DNA of 64,000 nucleotides from Rhodococcus sp. UNC23MFCrub1.1 (GCF_000686025.1 NZ_JMLQ01000009.1:124001-188000), one strand, 5' to 3'; counted from the stretch's first letter, positions 30,532 through 39,162 are shown. The notes: generated by a model not told the origin, from the letters alone. Translations and numbers: made by a program.

Positions 30532-31764
30532 GTGCTCGCTCCCGAACGGCGCACCCGCGTCGACGTGATCGCCGCTGTGGTGATCGTCGTGGTCGTCCTG
30601 GTGGGCGCCTCGGTGATCTGGTTCCGCAGCGACGCTCGCGGCACCACGTCCGTGGTCGCCGACGTGCCTCTCACCGCCCCGGCGTCGGCATTGTCGGTGC
30701 CCGAGTCGTTCTCGGAGATCTGGCGCGCCGACGACACCGGAACCGGGGCACCGACCACCGTCGGCGGAGCCGTCGTCGTCTCCACCGACGACGCGGTGAC
30801 CGGACTCGATCCCGCCACCGGCTCGCCGTCCTGGTCCTACACGCGTGACCGGGCCCTCTGCTCGGTCGTGGGGGCGTGGGACGCGGCGGTGGCGGTGTTC
30901 CGGGACGGCCGGGGATGCGGCCAGGTCACCGAGCTCGACGGGTCCACCGGAGCGCGCGAGGACCAGCGCACCAACGACGCCGACGACCCGGTCCGGTTGT
31001 CGTTCGACGGCACGTACGTGACCGAACTCGGCGCCACGCGCCTCGAGCTCTGGCGCTCCGACCTCGTGCGCACCCTCGAGTACGGGCGTGTCGACGCCCC
31101 GGTCAACCCGCGCAGCCAACCCCGCACCGGATGCGACCTCGTGTCGAGCGCGTCCGCGAGCACCCGCCTCGCCGTGCTGGAACGGTGTCCCGGTGAGGAA
31201 GGCCTGCGCCTGACGTCGATGAACCCCGCACCGAAGGACAACACGGTGCCCGACGTGTACGGCTCGACCATCCTGGCCGACGTCCCCGCGGACGCAGCGG
31301 CAGCACGCGTCCTCGCGGTGGTCGGGGATCGCCTCGCGGTCTACCTCCCCCCGGCCGGGAGCGAGGTCGCCCGGGTGGCACTCTTCGACGGGTCCGCCAA
31401 CTTCGTCTCCGCGCAGGCCGTGACCGCCGACGTCACCACACCGTCCGCCGACGCCCTCGCATCCGACATCGTGCGTACCGGTTCCGTCGTCTCCTGGTGG
31501 ACGGGCGCCGACACCGTCGGCTTCACGCAGTCCGATCTGTCACAGCGCTGGGTTCTCGCCGGAACCCTCGGCGCGGGTGCTGTGATGGCCGGTCAGCTCC
31601 TCGTCCCGGTTCCCGGCGGTATCGCGGTGGTGGATCCGGAGAACGGCGTCGCCTCCCGCACGATCGCGGTGGACCGCGGCGAGTACACCGGACCGGTCGC
31701 ACTGTCCGTCCTCGGCACCAGCGTGTTCGAGCGCCGCGGTGCCGAGACCGTCGCCCTGGGCTGA
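30532..31764 (+). CDS. membrane-anchored PQQ-like repeat protein (Rv3212-like)
   Basis: A 410-aa protein with a short cytoplasmic N-terminus, one membrane helix (VIAAVVIVVVVLVGASVIWF) and a ~370-residue extracytoplasmic domain. That domain has repeated blades such as VTGLDPATGSPSWSY, TELDGSTGAR and IAVVDPENGVASR, typical of a PQQ-like beta-propeller. Two or more cysteines (CSVVGAW, GRGCGQV, TGCDLV, ERCPGEE) may form disulfides. It lies 16 nt after rhlE, so it is probably cotranscribed. The GTG at 30532 is the first start after the rhlE stop. Function is unknown. Confidence 0.75.
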   Translation: MLAPERRTRVDVIAAVVIVVVVLVGASVIWFRSDARGTTSVVADVPLTAPASALSVPESFSEIWRADDTGTGAPTTVGGAVVVSTDDAVTGLDPATGSPSWSYTRDRALCSVVGAWDAAVAVFRDGRGCGQVTELDGSTGAREDQRTNDADDPVRLSFDGTYVTELGATRLELWRSDLVRTLEYGRVDAPVNPRSQPRTGCDLVSSASASTRLAVLERCPGEEGLRLTSMNPAPKDNTVPDVYGSTILADVPADAAAARVLAVVGDRLAVYLPPAGSEVARVALFDGSANFVSAQAVTADVTTPSADALASDIVRTGSVVSWWTGADTVGFTQSDLSQRWVLAGTLGAGAVMAGQLLVPVPGGIAVVDPENGVASRTIAVDRGEYTGPVALSVLGTSVFERRGAETVALG

Positions 31765-31767
31765 GCC

Positions 31768-32562
31768 TCAGGCGTCGGCGTCGTACGTGGCCAGGGGTGC
31801 GCCGTCGGTCCAATGCGCGGCCAGGTTGTCGGCAAGGTCGCGGTACGCCTGAGCGCCCTTGTTCTTGCGTCCCGCGATCACCGAGGTGCCGGACGCCGAC
31901 GCTTCCGCGAACCGCACGGTGCGCGGGATCGGCGGCGCGAGCACCGGGATGTCGTACCGACCGGACACGTCCGCGAGGACGTCACGGCTGTGCGTGGTGC
32001 GGGCGTCGTACAGGGTCGCGAGGGCGCCCAGGAGTGTCAGATCGGGGTTGGTGATCTGCTGGACCTCACTGACGGTGCGCAGCAGCTGACCCACACCGCG
32101 GTGAGCGAGCGTCTCGCACTGCAGCGGGATCAGCACGCTCGTCGCGGCCGTCAGCCCGTTCAGGGTGAGCACGCCCAGTGAGGGCGGGCAGTCCAGCACG
32201 ATGACGTCGTAGTTCTCGAGGAGGGGCGCGAGGGCGCGTTTGAGGGTGTACTCGCGGCCCGGACGCATGAGCAACAGCGCCTCGGCGCCGGCCAGGTCGA
32301 TGGTCGCCGGGAGCAGGTCCACACCCTCGTCCGTGCCGAGCACGGCGTCGCCCACGGGAACCCCGGCGGTGAGGACCTCGTGGATCGAGGTCTCCAGCTT
32401 GTCGGGGTTGTGCCCCAGCGAGAAGGTCAGACTTCCCTGCGGGTCGAGGTCCACCACGAGTACTCGTCGGCCCAGAGCGACGAGCGCCGCTCCCAGCGAT
32501 GCCACGGTGGTCGTCTTGGCGACGCCACCCTTCTGGTTGGCCACTGCCAGGATCGTCGTCAC
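31768..32562 (-). CDS. ParA/Soj-family ATPase
   Basis: A 264-aa MinD/ParA ATPase. The deviant Walker A is QKGGVAKTTTV (about residues 10-20), Walker B is VIVLDCPPSLG, and DLDPQGSLTFSLG is the ParA switch. No parB or parS-like site is adjacent, so it is an orphan, probably for positioning some cargo rather than chromosome segregation. It corresponds to Rv3213c. The GTG start at 32562 gives the canonical MTTILAVANQKGG N-terminus. It is convergent with the PQQ-repeat gene, with 3 bp between the stops. Confidence 0.9.
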   Translation of the reverse strand: MTTILAVANQKGGVAKTTTVASLGAALVALGRRVLVVDLDPQGSLTFSLGHNPDKLETSIHEVLTAGVPVGDAVLGTDEGVDLLPATIDLAGAEALLLMRPGREYTLKRALAPLLENYDVIVLDCPPSLGVLTLNGLTAATSVLIPLQCETLAHRGVGQLLRTVSEVQQITNPDLTLLGALATLYDARTTHSRDVLADVSGRYDIPVLAPPIPRTVRFAEASASGTSVIAGRKNKGAQAYRDLADNLAAHWTDGAPLATYDADA

Positions 32563-32598
32563 AGCACGATCTTGGCATCACTCGGTGTGTCGAGCGAC

Positions 32599-32637
32599 GT
32601 TCGGCCCGGCGTGGCGTGATGCCGCACCGGGCCGAAC
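32599..32637 (-). terminator. hairpin after the DHA2 transporter gene
   Basis: Perfect 11-bp arms GTTCGGCCCGG and CCGGGCCGAAC enclose a 17-nt loop that can extend the stem. It lies just past the MFS stop. No T run follows. Confidence 0.5.
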
Positions 32638-32658
32638 GGGGTGGAACGGAGGCCGAGC

Positions 32659-34230
32659 TCAGTGCAGCATCGCACCGCGCGCGACGGCGTCACCCTGGTC
32701 TGCACGCTGAAACTTCTTGCGCGGCAACAGAAGTGCGGGCACGAAGGTGAACGCGACGATGATCGTGGCCACCAGGAAGGTGCCGCCGAACGCGTCGGCT
32801 GCCTGCGCCAGTCCGGCCTGCACGGCATTCGGCCCGATCTGCTCGGCGATCGCCGGGTCACGCTGTGCCGCGATGGCGGGTCCCGCAGCCGCCCGGTCGA
32901 GCAGCTGGTTGGTGAGCACCACCGAGATCACGGCCGTACCGATCGACCCGGCCGACTGCTGGATGATGTTCATCAGCGACGAACCGCGGGCGACGGACGC
33001 GTCGTCCAACGTCTGGAGCGCGGCGGTCATGATCGGCATCATCGTCGCGCCGAGTCCCAACCCCATGACGAACAGGGCGCCGAGCAGGACGACGTACGAG
33101 GTCGAGGATCCCACCTGCGTGAAGACGGCCATGCCCAGCGTCACGAACACCATGCCGGTGATCACGATCTTGCCCGGCCCGATCTTGTCGGCGAGCTGTC
33201 CGGCAATGGGCATCGACACCATCGCCCCGAGTCCCTGCGGGGCGAGCAGCAGGCCGGCCATGAGCGTGGTCTCCCCGCGGACCTGCAGGAAGTAGCTCGG
33301 GAAGATCAGGCCCGCGCCGAAGAACGCGATGGCGAACAGGCTCATCGCGATCACCGCGACGGACAGGTGACGGTTGGCGAACAGCCGCAGGTCGATCAGC
33401 GGGTGCTCGGTCCGCAGGGCGTGGCGCACGAACGCCGCGACCAGGACGAGCCCCACGACGGCGGAGACCAGTACGCGAGCCGACATCACCGTTCCGGTCT
33501 CGGGGATCGAGGAGACGCCGAACAGGAAGAGCGCGAGGCCCGGCGACAGCAGCAGCATGCCGACGAAGTCGAAGGACTGCGAGGGCTCGGGTGCGTCCTT
33601 CGGGAGGATGACCCACGCGGCCACCAGCGCCACGGCGCCGATGGGCACGTTGATCAGGAAGATCCAGTGCCAGCTCGCCGCGTCGATGAGCCACCCGCCG
33701 AGGATCGGGCCCGCGATCGGACCGAGCAGCATCGGTACGCCCAGGACGGCCATGACACGACCGATGCGCTCGGGACCGGCGGCGCGGGTCAGGATCGTCA
33801 TGCCGAGCGGCATGAGCATGCCGCCGCCGAAGCCCTGCAGGACGCGGAACACGATCAGCGACGTGATGTCCCACGCGACGCTGCACAGCATGGATCCGGC
33901 GACGAACAGGATCAGCGCAAGGATGTAGAGGCGTTTGGTACCGAACCGGTCCGCGGCCCAGCCGGTCAGCGGGATGACGGTCGCGAGAGCGAGGGTGTAG
34001 CCGGTCATGGTCCAGGCGACGTTGGCGTAGGACGTCTGGAACTCGAAGGCGAAGGTCGGCAGCGCCACGCTCACGACGGTCACGTCGAGGATCGACATGA
34101 TGGCGCCGATGACGATGACGGCGGCGATCTTGAGGACGGCCGCGTCCAGCCCCTGACCGGTGTCGACACCACCCTGCCCGGGGGTGTTCGGGGACCCCTG
34201 CGCGCCCTTCTCGGTGCTCTGATCGGTCAT
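32659..34230 (-). CDS. MFS drug efflux transporter, DHA2 family
   Basis: A 523-aa transporter with about 14 membrane segments. Motif A is GWAADRFGTKRLY, motif C-type glycines are in GVPMLLGPIAGPILGG, and the start IMSILDVTVVSVALP is the DHA2 (EmrB/QacA) motif D1. It probably exports lipophilic drugs by proton antiport. The ATG at 34230 has AGGAG at 8-nt spacing. This gene has no counterpart between the parA and gpm2 homologues of M. tuberculosis as I remember the order, so it is a lineage-specific insertion. No regulator is adjacent. Confidence 0.88.
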   Translation of the reverse strand: MTDQSTEKGAQGSPNTPGQGGVDTGQGLDAAVLKIAAVIVIGAIMSILDVTVVSVALPTFAFEFQTSYANVAWTMTGYTLALATVIPLTGWAADRFGTKRLYILALILFVAGSMLCSVAWDITSLIVFRVLQGFGGGMLMPLGMTILTRAAGPERIGRVMAVLGVPMLLGPIAGPILGGWLIDAASWHWIFLINVPIGAVALVAAWVILPKDAPEPSQSFDFVGMLLLSPGLALFLFGVSSIPETGTVMSARVLVSAVVGLVLVAAFVRHALRTEHPLIDLRLFANRHLSVAVIAMSLFAIAFFGAGLIFPSYFLQVRGETTLMAGLLLAPQGLGAMVSMPIAGQLADKIGPGKIVITGMVFVTLGMAVFTQVGSSTSYVVLLGALFVMGLGLGATMMPIMTAALQTLDDASVARGSSLMNIIQQSAGSIGTAVISVVLTNQLLDRAAAGPAIAAQRDPAIAEQIGPNAVQAGLAQAADAFGGTFLVATIIVAFTFVPALLLPRKKFQRADQGDAVARGAMLH

Positions 34231-34390
34231 GCGGAGTCTCCTGGCTGATCTGTATCCGCCGGCATCGAGGCCGGGTGTCGCGTGATCGGACCAAGGAAGT
34301 AAACACCCCACCGGCGGCGATCACCAGCGGATTTCACGAGACCTCCGTCACCGGGACGACCTCCGTCATCGACGCGGCGCGACCCGGGAG

Positions 34391-34396
34391 CATGAT
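34391..34396 (+). promoter_or_regulatory. -10 element of the leaderless phosphatase gene
   Basis: CATGAT ends 6 nt before the ATG at 34403; no Shine-Dalgarno is present. Confidence 0.35.
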
Positions 34397-34402
34397 CGAG
34401 CC

Positions 34403-35062
34403 ATGGCAGACCCCGACCCCCGTGACCCGGCACCTGCATCGTCCGGAGGGTCCGGGACGTCGCCGCGGCGCTCCGACGCCAGACTGGTGTTGATCCGTCA
34501 CGGTCAGACGGAGTGGGCGGCGAGCGGTCGACACACCGGACGGACGGACATCGCTCTCACCGCCGACGGGGAGGACCAGGCCCGCGCCGCCGGGGACCGC
34601 ATCGCGGCGCTCGGGCTCGAACGTCCCCTGGTGGTCAGCAGCCCCCGATCGCGGGCGCTGCGGACGGCGGAGCTGGCCGGACTCACCGTCGATCGGGTGT
34701 GGGACGCGCTGGTCGAGTGGGACTACGGCGACTACGAGGGCCTGACCACTCCGCAGATCCGGGAGACCGCGCCGCACTGGACCGTCTGGACGCATCCGTC
34801 ACCGTCCGGCGAGACCATCGACGCCGTGTCCGCACGGGCCGATCTCGTCCTGTCCGTCGTCGTTCCCACCCTCGCCGAGCGCGACGTCGTGCTCGTCGGG
34901 CACGGCCACTTCTCCAGGTCGGTCATCGCGCGGTGGGTCGAGCAACCGGTGACAGAGGGAAAGCGCTTCGCGCTGGCGCCCGCCGGCTTCACCGTGCTGG
35001 GGTACGAGCACGAGTACCGGCAGATCCACACCCACAACGTGGATCCTCGCCTCGGTTCCTGA
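34403..35062 (+). CDS. gpm2: histidine phosphatase (Gpm2-like)
   Basis: A 219-aa member of the phosphoglycerate mutase-like superfamily. The catalytic motif is LIRHGQTEWA (RHG, phospho-accepting His) and the second active-site His is in VLVGHGHFSR. The N-terminal ~22 residues are Pro/Ser-rich and disordered. The M. tuberculosis counterpart Rv3214 is recalled as an acid phosphatase rather than a glycolytic mutase, so phosphatase is the safer call. The mRNA start is probably at the ATG itself. Confidence 0.85.
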   Translation: MADPDPRDPAPASSGGSGTSPRRSDARLVLIRHGQTEWAASGRHTGRTDIALTADGEDQARAAGDRIAALGLERPLVVSSPRSRALRTAELAGLTVDRVWDALVEWDYGDYEGLTTPQIRETAPHWTVWTHPSPSGETIDAVSARADLVLSVVVPTLAERDVVLVGHGHFSRSVIARWVEQPVTEGKRFALAPAGFTVLGYEHEYRQIHTHNVDPRLGS

Positions 35063-35089
35063 GCTGCCCGGCGTCGGTCGGAGAGCCGC

Positions 35090-35509
35090 TCAGGCGTCGT
35101 CGGTCTCGACGTAGTCGTCGGCGAGCCACCTCGTGGCGGGGCCGCTGAACAGACAGACCAGGACGCCGATGACGACGATGCCGAGCAACGAGCCCAGCAC
35201 GGGCCGCCCGGAATCGGTGAGGAGCGACCAGACCACCGGGAGCAACAACAGCTGCGCGACGATCGCGATGGCGCGGCCCCAGCGGTGCCCGAGGATCAGG
35301 GCGATGCCACCGGTGAGCACGGCGCCCCCGAGTGCGGCGAACCAGATCGCGGTGCCGAAACCGTTGATGACGCTCTCGTCGGCGCCGGCGGCGCCGCGGA
35401 TCACCAGGACGAGTGCCACCACGACCGCCGTGGCGCCCTGCACGGACACCAACAGGCCCGCGGCGCGCACCGGTGCCGGAACACCGGAATCGGGCAGCTT
35501 CGGACGCAC
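35090..35509 (-). CDS. small integral membrane protein (Rv3217c-like)
   Basis: A 139-aa protein with four predicted membrane helices (for example GATAVVVALVLVIRGA, LGGAVLTGGIALILGH, IAIVAQLLLLPVVWSLL and LLGIVVIGVLVCLF) and an acidic C-terminus. The GTG at 35509 is preceded by AGGGTGG. It matches Rv3217c in size and position. Function is unknown. Confidence 0.75.
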   Translation of the reverse strand: MRPKLPDSGVPAPVRAAGLLVSVQGATAVVVALVLVIRGAAGADESVINGFGTAIWFAALGGAVLTGGIALILGHRWGRAIAIVAQLLLLPVVWSLLTDSGRPVLGSLLGIVVIGVLVCLFSGPATRWLADDYVETDDA

Positions 35510-35585
35510 CAGGCCACCCTAGAGCACACGCGCGAGGTGGCCGACGGTCACGCGCCGGTGGTCGTGAGCCGCCGCCGCTCGCGTC

Positions 35586-35591
35586 TACTCT
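35586..35591 (+). promoter_or_regulatory. -10 element of the leaderless lipid kinase gene
   Basis: TACTCT ends 8 nt before the GTG at 35600; the earlier GTG at 35594 lies too close to the -10 to be transcribed. Confidence 0.45.
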
Positions 35592-35599
35592 GAGTGATC

Positions 35600-36565
35600 G
35601 TGCGAGCCATCCTCATCGTCAACCCGAACGCCACGTCCACCACGGCTGCCGGCCGAGACCTGGTGGCGCATGCGCTCGCGAGCAGGGTGTCGCTCAGAGT
35701 GCTCCACACCACGCACCGTGGACACGCGAGCGAACTCGCGACCGAGGCCCGCCGGGCCGGTATCGATCTGGTGATCGTGCACGGCGGCGACGGAACGGTG
35801 AACGAGGTGGTGAACGGACTTCTCGGTGTTCCTGCCCCGACCTCCATGCAGTCGGTCACCGTGGGACCCGTGCCGCTGCTGGCGGTCGTCCCGGGCGGAT
35901 CCGCCAACGTGTTCGCTCGCTCGCTGGGCATCGCGCGGGACCCGGTCGAGGCCACCAACCAGCTCATCGATCTGCTGGAGTCGGGAACGAGCAGGCGTAT
36001 CGGCCTGGGGCACTGCGACAAGACATGGTTCCTGTTCAACGCCGGCCTCGGATGGGACGCGGACGTGTGCGACGCGATCGATCGAGGCCGCAAGGGCGGC
36101 GAGGCGGTCACGCCCTCGCGCTACGTCCGGACCGCGGTCACCACGTTCTTCCGCCGCAAGCGTCGCGACCCGCACCTCACCGTGGAGACCGACACCGGCG
36201 AGGCCGTGACGGGCGTTCACTTCGCGTTCGTGACCAACTCCGATCCGTGGACGTTTCTCGACGCACGTCCGGTCCGAACGAACCCCGGCACCTCGTTCGA
36301 CAGCGGACTCGGCATATTCGCAATGCGATCCACGAAGGTGTTCACGACGTTGCGAGTGGTCGTGCAAATGCTGTCCGGAACGTCCGGTCCGCATTCACGG
36401 GCGCTTCTCCGAGAGGACGACGTGAAATGGATTCGCGTGCGTTCGGTGGAACCGACCGGCCTGCAGGTCGACGGCGACTACCTGGGAGAACGCACCGAGG
36501 TCGAATTCGCGTCCGCACCGGACGCCCTCGCCGTCGTGGCGCCTTTACCTGGCGATACCCCGTAG
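35600..36565 (+). CDS. diacylglycerol kinase-like lipid kinase (Rv3218-like)
   Basis: A 321-aa DAGK-catalytic-domain protein. It starts MRAILIVNPNATST, with the P-loop-like VHGGDGTVNEVVNG, then VVPGGSANVFARSLG and the C-terminal VDGDYLGERTEV, all typical of the DgkB/YegS/sphingosine kinase fold. It phosphorylates a lipid substrate not identifiable from sequence; roles in phospholipid turnover are likely. The start at 35600 is decided by the leaderless promoter and gives the same length I recall for Rv3218. Confidence 0.85.
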   Translation: MRAILIVNPNATSTTAAGRDLVAHALASRVSLRVLHTTHRGHASELATEARRAGIDLVIVHGGDGTVNEVVNGLLGVPAPTSMQSVTVGPVPLLAVVPGGSANVFARSLGIARDPVEATNQLIDLLESGTSRRIGLGHCDKTWFLFNAGLGWDADVCDAIDRGRKGGEAVTPSRYVRTAVTTFFRRKRRDPHLTVETDTGEAVTGVHFAFVTNSDPWTFLDARPVRTNPGTSFDSGLGIFAMRSTKVFTTLRVVVQMLSGTSGPHSRALLREDDVKWIRVRSVEPTGLQVDGDYLGERTEVEFASAPDALAVVAPLPGDTP

Positions 36566-36572
36566 GCCAAGC

Positions 36573-36824
36573 TACTGTGTTTCACATCTCCCGATCCGGG
36601 TACCAGACGTCGGGTGTGAAACCAAATCGGGTCCAGTGAGCTTGGCCACCCGCACCGCGTCATCTCTTGACTTCTGCTTGGTTCGTGAAAGCATTCACAA
36701 GTAACAGTGCGGAAACATTGGTTGCCGCGCTCGCGAACTGCAGGACAACAAGCCCACGATCCGGACGTGAGTCCAGGATCAGTTATTCGACAGCGCCGTC
36801 GTGCGCTCAGTGAGGAGTAAGAGG
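36573..36824 (+). promoter_or_regulatory. whiB1 promoter region and leader
   Basis: A TACTGT -10-like hexamer at 36573-36578 and an inverted repeat GTTTCACA (36579-36586) / TGTGAAAC (36615-36622) with 28-bp spacing lie in the ~260-bp gap before whiB1. Further down is a Crp-like site. The TSS is unproven: a start near 36585 would give a leader of about 240 nt, but a start closer to the gene is equally possible. Confidence 0.4.
36684..36699. promoter_or_regulatory. Crp (Cmr)-type binding site upstream of whiB1
   Basis: CGTGA-AAGCAT-TCACA matches the TGTGA-N6-TCACA consensus at 9 of 10 conserved positions. Control of whiB1 by the cAMP receptor protein is established in M. tuberculosis, which supports the site. 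It is centred about 133 bp before the ATG. Confidence 0.65.
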
Positions 36825-37079
36825 ATGGATTGGCGCCACAAGGCTATCTGTCGCGACGAGGACCCGGAACTGTTCTTCCCGGTGGGAAACAGCGGCCCGG
36901 CACTCGCACAGATCGCTGATGCCAAGGTCGTGTGCAACCGGTGCCCCGTCACCGCGGACTGCCTGTCCTGGGCTCTCGAGTCCGGTCAGGACGCGGGCGT
37001 CTGGGGCGGCATGAGCGAGGACGAGCGTCGCGCGCTGAAGCGTCGTAACGCGCGTACCCGCGCACGCTCGGCGGTCTGA
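36825..37079 (+). CDS. whiB1: WhiB1 iron-sulfur transcription factor
   Basis: An 84-aa WhiB protein, almost the same length as mycobacterial WhiB1. Four cysteines ligate a 4Fe-4S cluster (CRDED near residue 9, then CNRCPVTADC). GVWGGMSEDERRALKRRN is the G[V/I]WGG beta-turn plus the basic DNA-binding tail. It binds the primary sigma factor domain 4, and its cluster reacts with nitric oxide. The ATG at 36825 has GAGGAG and AAGAGG upstream. It is essential in mycobacteria. Confidence 0.96.
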   Translation: MDWRHKAICRDEDPELFFPVGNSGPALAQIADAKVVCNRCPVTADCLSWALESGQDAGVWGGMSEDERRALKRRNARTRARSAV

Positions 37080-37100
37080 CACAGCTCGCAAGACGCACGC

Positions 37101-37132
37101 AGGCCCGGCACCGCATGGTGCCGGGCCTTTTG
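37101..37132 (+). terminator. whiB1 terminator
   Basis: A perfect 12-bp stem AGGCCCGGCACC / GGTGCCGGGCCT with a GCAT loop is followed by TTTTGTGTG. It lies between convergent whiB1 and pdtaS. Confidence 0.85.
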
Positions 37133-37154
37133 TGTGTCCGACGGGGCAGCCGTA

Positions 37155-38669
37155 TCAGCCGCGTGGTTCTCGGCGTCCGAGCGGGACGCGGAGCTCGGCA
37201 GCGGTGCCCCCGTCCGGCCCGGCCGCGACGCTGATGGTGCCGCCCAACTCCACCGTGACGAGTGTCGAGACGATCTGCAGTCCCAGCCGGTCGGACGCCG
37301 ACGCGTCGAAGTCGTCGGAGACTCCACGGCCGTCGTCGCGCACGGTGACCTCCAGCATGCGGGAGGACCGTCGGGACTCGATGGTCACACGGCCTCGCGC
37401 ACCCGGATCGAACCCGTGCTCGAGCGAGTTCTGGACCAGCTCGGTGAGCACCATGACCAGCGGGGTCGCCCGTTCGGCCGGGAACACGCCCAGGCTGCCC
37501 TCGCGACCGACGGTGACGTCCGCGGACAGCGAGCCGATGTCGACCATGACGGGAACCAGGCGGTCGACCACCTCGTCCAGGTCGACGACCTCGTCCACCG
37601 ACGTCGACAGCACGTCGTGGACGAGGGCGATGGAGGTGACCCGGCGGACCGACTCGCTCAGCGCGACCTTGGCCTCGTCGTTGTCGGTCCGGCGAGCTTG
37701 CAGACGCAGGAGAGCAGCGACGGTCTGCAGGTTGTTCTTGACCCGGTGATGGATCTCGCGGATGGTCGCGTCCTTGCTCAGCAGCGCGCGATCGCGACGC
37801 TTCACCTCGGTGACGTCCCGGACCAGCACCAGAGCGCCCACGGACGTGCCGGCCGGGCGCAGCGGAACCGTGCGCAGCAGCACGGTGGCACCGCGAGCGT
37901 CCACCTCCATCCGTCGTCCCCCGGCGGACGTGACGGCCGCTCCGATGGTGGCGGCGATCTCCTCCGCGTCGAAGGGATCGGTGACGAGCGACCGGGTCGA
38001 CGCAGCGAGGTCGTGGCCGGGGAGATCTGCCGTCAACCCCATCCGGTGGTAGGCGGACACCGCGTTGGGGCTCGCGTAGGTGACCATGCCGGCGGTGTCG
38101 AGGCGGATGAACCCGTCGCCGACGCGTGGGCTCGAGTTGACGTCCGTCTTCTCGGACGGCGAGGGGAACGACCCCTCCGCGATCATGTCGGAGAGGTGGT
38201 GGGCGCAGTCGCGGTACGCGGCCTCCAGCAAGCTCGGCGGTCGGCCGGAGACCGGCGCGGAGTCACGCGTCAGCACGGCGACCACGCGGCCGTCGACGCG
38301 CACGGGAACGGCGTCGTGGGGCGGACCCTGATCGTCGGGGAGGCGACCACCGCCGCGCACGATCGACGCCGTGCGCAGGCACTCCGCGACCTGGGGGTGT
38401 TCGGTCTCCCCGACCACCGCACCGACCGTGTCCGACGGGATCACCGTGGGGGCCGTCGTCGGACGACACTGCGCGACGCACACCACCGTCGCCGTGTCCG
38501 ACGACGTCACCGCACGCGATCCGGGATGGTCGACGGGCACCCAGAGCAGCAGGTCCGCGAAGGAGATGTCCGCGAGGATCTGCCACTCCCCCACGACGCG
38601 TTGCAGATGATCGACCGCCGTACCCGGCAGGTCGGTGTGCTCGGCGAGCATCTCGGACAGCGTGGACAC
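37155..38669 (-). CDS. pdtaS: PdtaS-like sensor histidine kinase
   Basis: A 504-aa soluble kinase. An N-terminal GAF domain (~1-150), a PAS domain (~190-290, LDTAGMVTYASPNAVSAY) and a HisKA_2/HWE-type dimerisation box EIHHRVKNNLQTVAALLRLQ with the phospho-His, then HATPase_c (ELVQNSLEHG, DDGRGVSDDF). It corresponds to Rv3220c PdtaS, whose partner PdtaR is an ANTAR-type RNA-binding regulator encoded elsewhere. It is therefore an orphan kinase here. The GTG start is at 38669. Confidence 0.92.
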   Translation of the reverse strand: MSTLSEMLAEHTDLPGTAVDHLQRVVGEWQILADISFADLLLWVPVDHPGSRAVTSSDTATVVCVAQCRPTTAPTVIPSDTVGAVVGETEHPQVAECLRTASIVRGGGRLPDDQGPPHDAVPVRVDGRVVAVLTRDSAPVSGRPPSLLEAAYRDCAHHLSDMIAEGSFPSPSEKTDVNSSPRVGDGFIRLDTAGMVTYASPNAVSAYHRMGLTADLPGHDLAASTRSLVTDPFDAEEIAATIGAAVTSAGGRRMEVDARGATVLLRTVPLRPAGTSVGALVLVRDVTEVKRRDRALLSKDATIREIHHRVKNNLQTVAALLRLQARRTDNDEAKVALSESVRRVTSIALVHDVLSTSVDEVVDLDEVVDRLVPVMVDIGSLSADVTVGREGSLGVFPAERATPLVMVLTELVQNSLEHGFDPGARGRVTIESRRSSRMLEVTVRDDGRGVSDDFDASASDRLGLQIVSTLVTVELGGTISVAAGPDGGTAAELRVPLGRREPRG

Positions 38670-38721
38670 GACGAATCACCCTGTCCCGGTACGGCGTCGG
38701 CTGATCAGAGTGGTGACCGGA

Positions 38722-38937
38722 TCAGGAGATGACGGCGATCAGGTCGCCCTGCTGGATGACGTCGCCCACGGCGACTCCGATGGACGTCACGGTGCCCGCG
38801 GACTCGGCGAGCACGGGAATCTCCATCTTCATCGACTCGAGCACCACCACGGCGTCGCCCTCGTTCACGTGATCACCCTCGGCGACGACGATCTGGAACA
38901 CCGTCGACACCATCTCGGCTCGGACGTCCTCGGCCAT
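38722..38937 (-). CDS. biotin/lipoyl attachment domain protein (TB7.3-like)
   Basis: A 71-aa single biotinyl domain with the modified lysine in VVLESMKMEIPV (ESMKME) and the second hairpin glycine in VGDVIQQGDLIAVI. The size equals mycobacterial TB7.3 (Rv3221c). It probably acts as a free-standing biotin carboxyl carrier for an acyl-CoA or related carboxylase; the partner enzyme is not adjacent. The ATG at 38937 has an AGGGGG site upstream. It is divergent from the bL37 gene. Confidence 0.92.
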   Translation of the reverse strand: MAEDVRAEMVSTVFQIVVAEGDHVNEGDAVVVLESMKMEIPVLAESAGTVTSIGVAVGDVIQQGDLIAVIS

Positions 38938-39076
38938 CACGGTCCCCCTGTTCCGTTCCGCTCGTCTGCACGCGCGTGTCGACTCGTTCGGTGAACGGAC
39001 CACGCCGGAGGCACGGCCGCTCGTCGTACAGCCAACCACACGTGAGAAACTGAGTGGAACAGGAAGGAGATCCACC

Positions 39077-39151
39077 ATGGGCAAGCGAGGACGCAAGAAG
39101 CGCAGCCGTAAGGGAAATGCAGCCAACCACGGCAAGCGCCCCAACAGCTGA
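39077..39151 (+). CDS. 50S ribosomal protein bL37 (24 aa)
   Basis: A 24-codon gene encoding MGKRGRKKRSRKGNA followed by ANHGKRPNS. It is strongly basic and matches the pattern of bL37, the tiny actinobacterial protein found in mycobacterial 50S structures (recalled as MAKRGRKKRDRK...KANHGKRPN). AGGAAGGAGA at 39061-39070 gives a strong ribosome binding site 6 nt before the ATG. It lies between the TB7.3-like gene and rshA and ends in a 22-bp terminator hairpin. It is too short for most gene finders. Confidence 0.85.
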   Translation: MGKRGRKKRSRKGNAANHGKRPNS

Positions 39152-39162
39152 TCACGAGCACC

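Noticed and set aside
31768..32562. Chromosome partition locus around parA
   Set aside because: No parB gene or parS-like palindrome is nearby; the ParA is an orphan.
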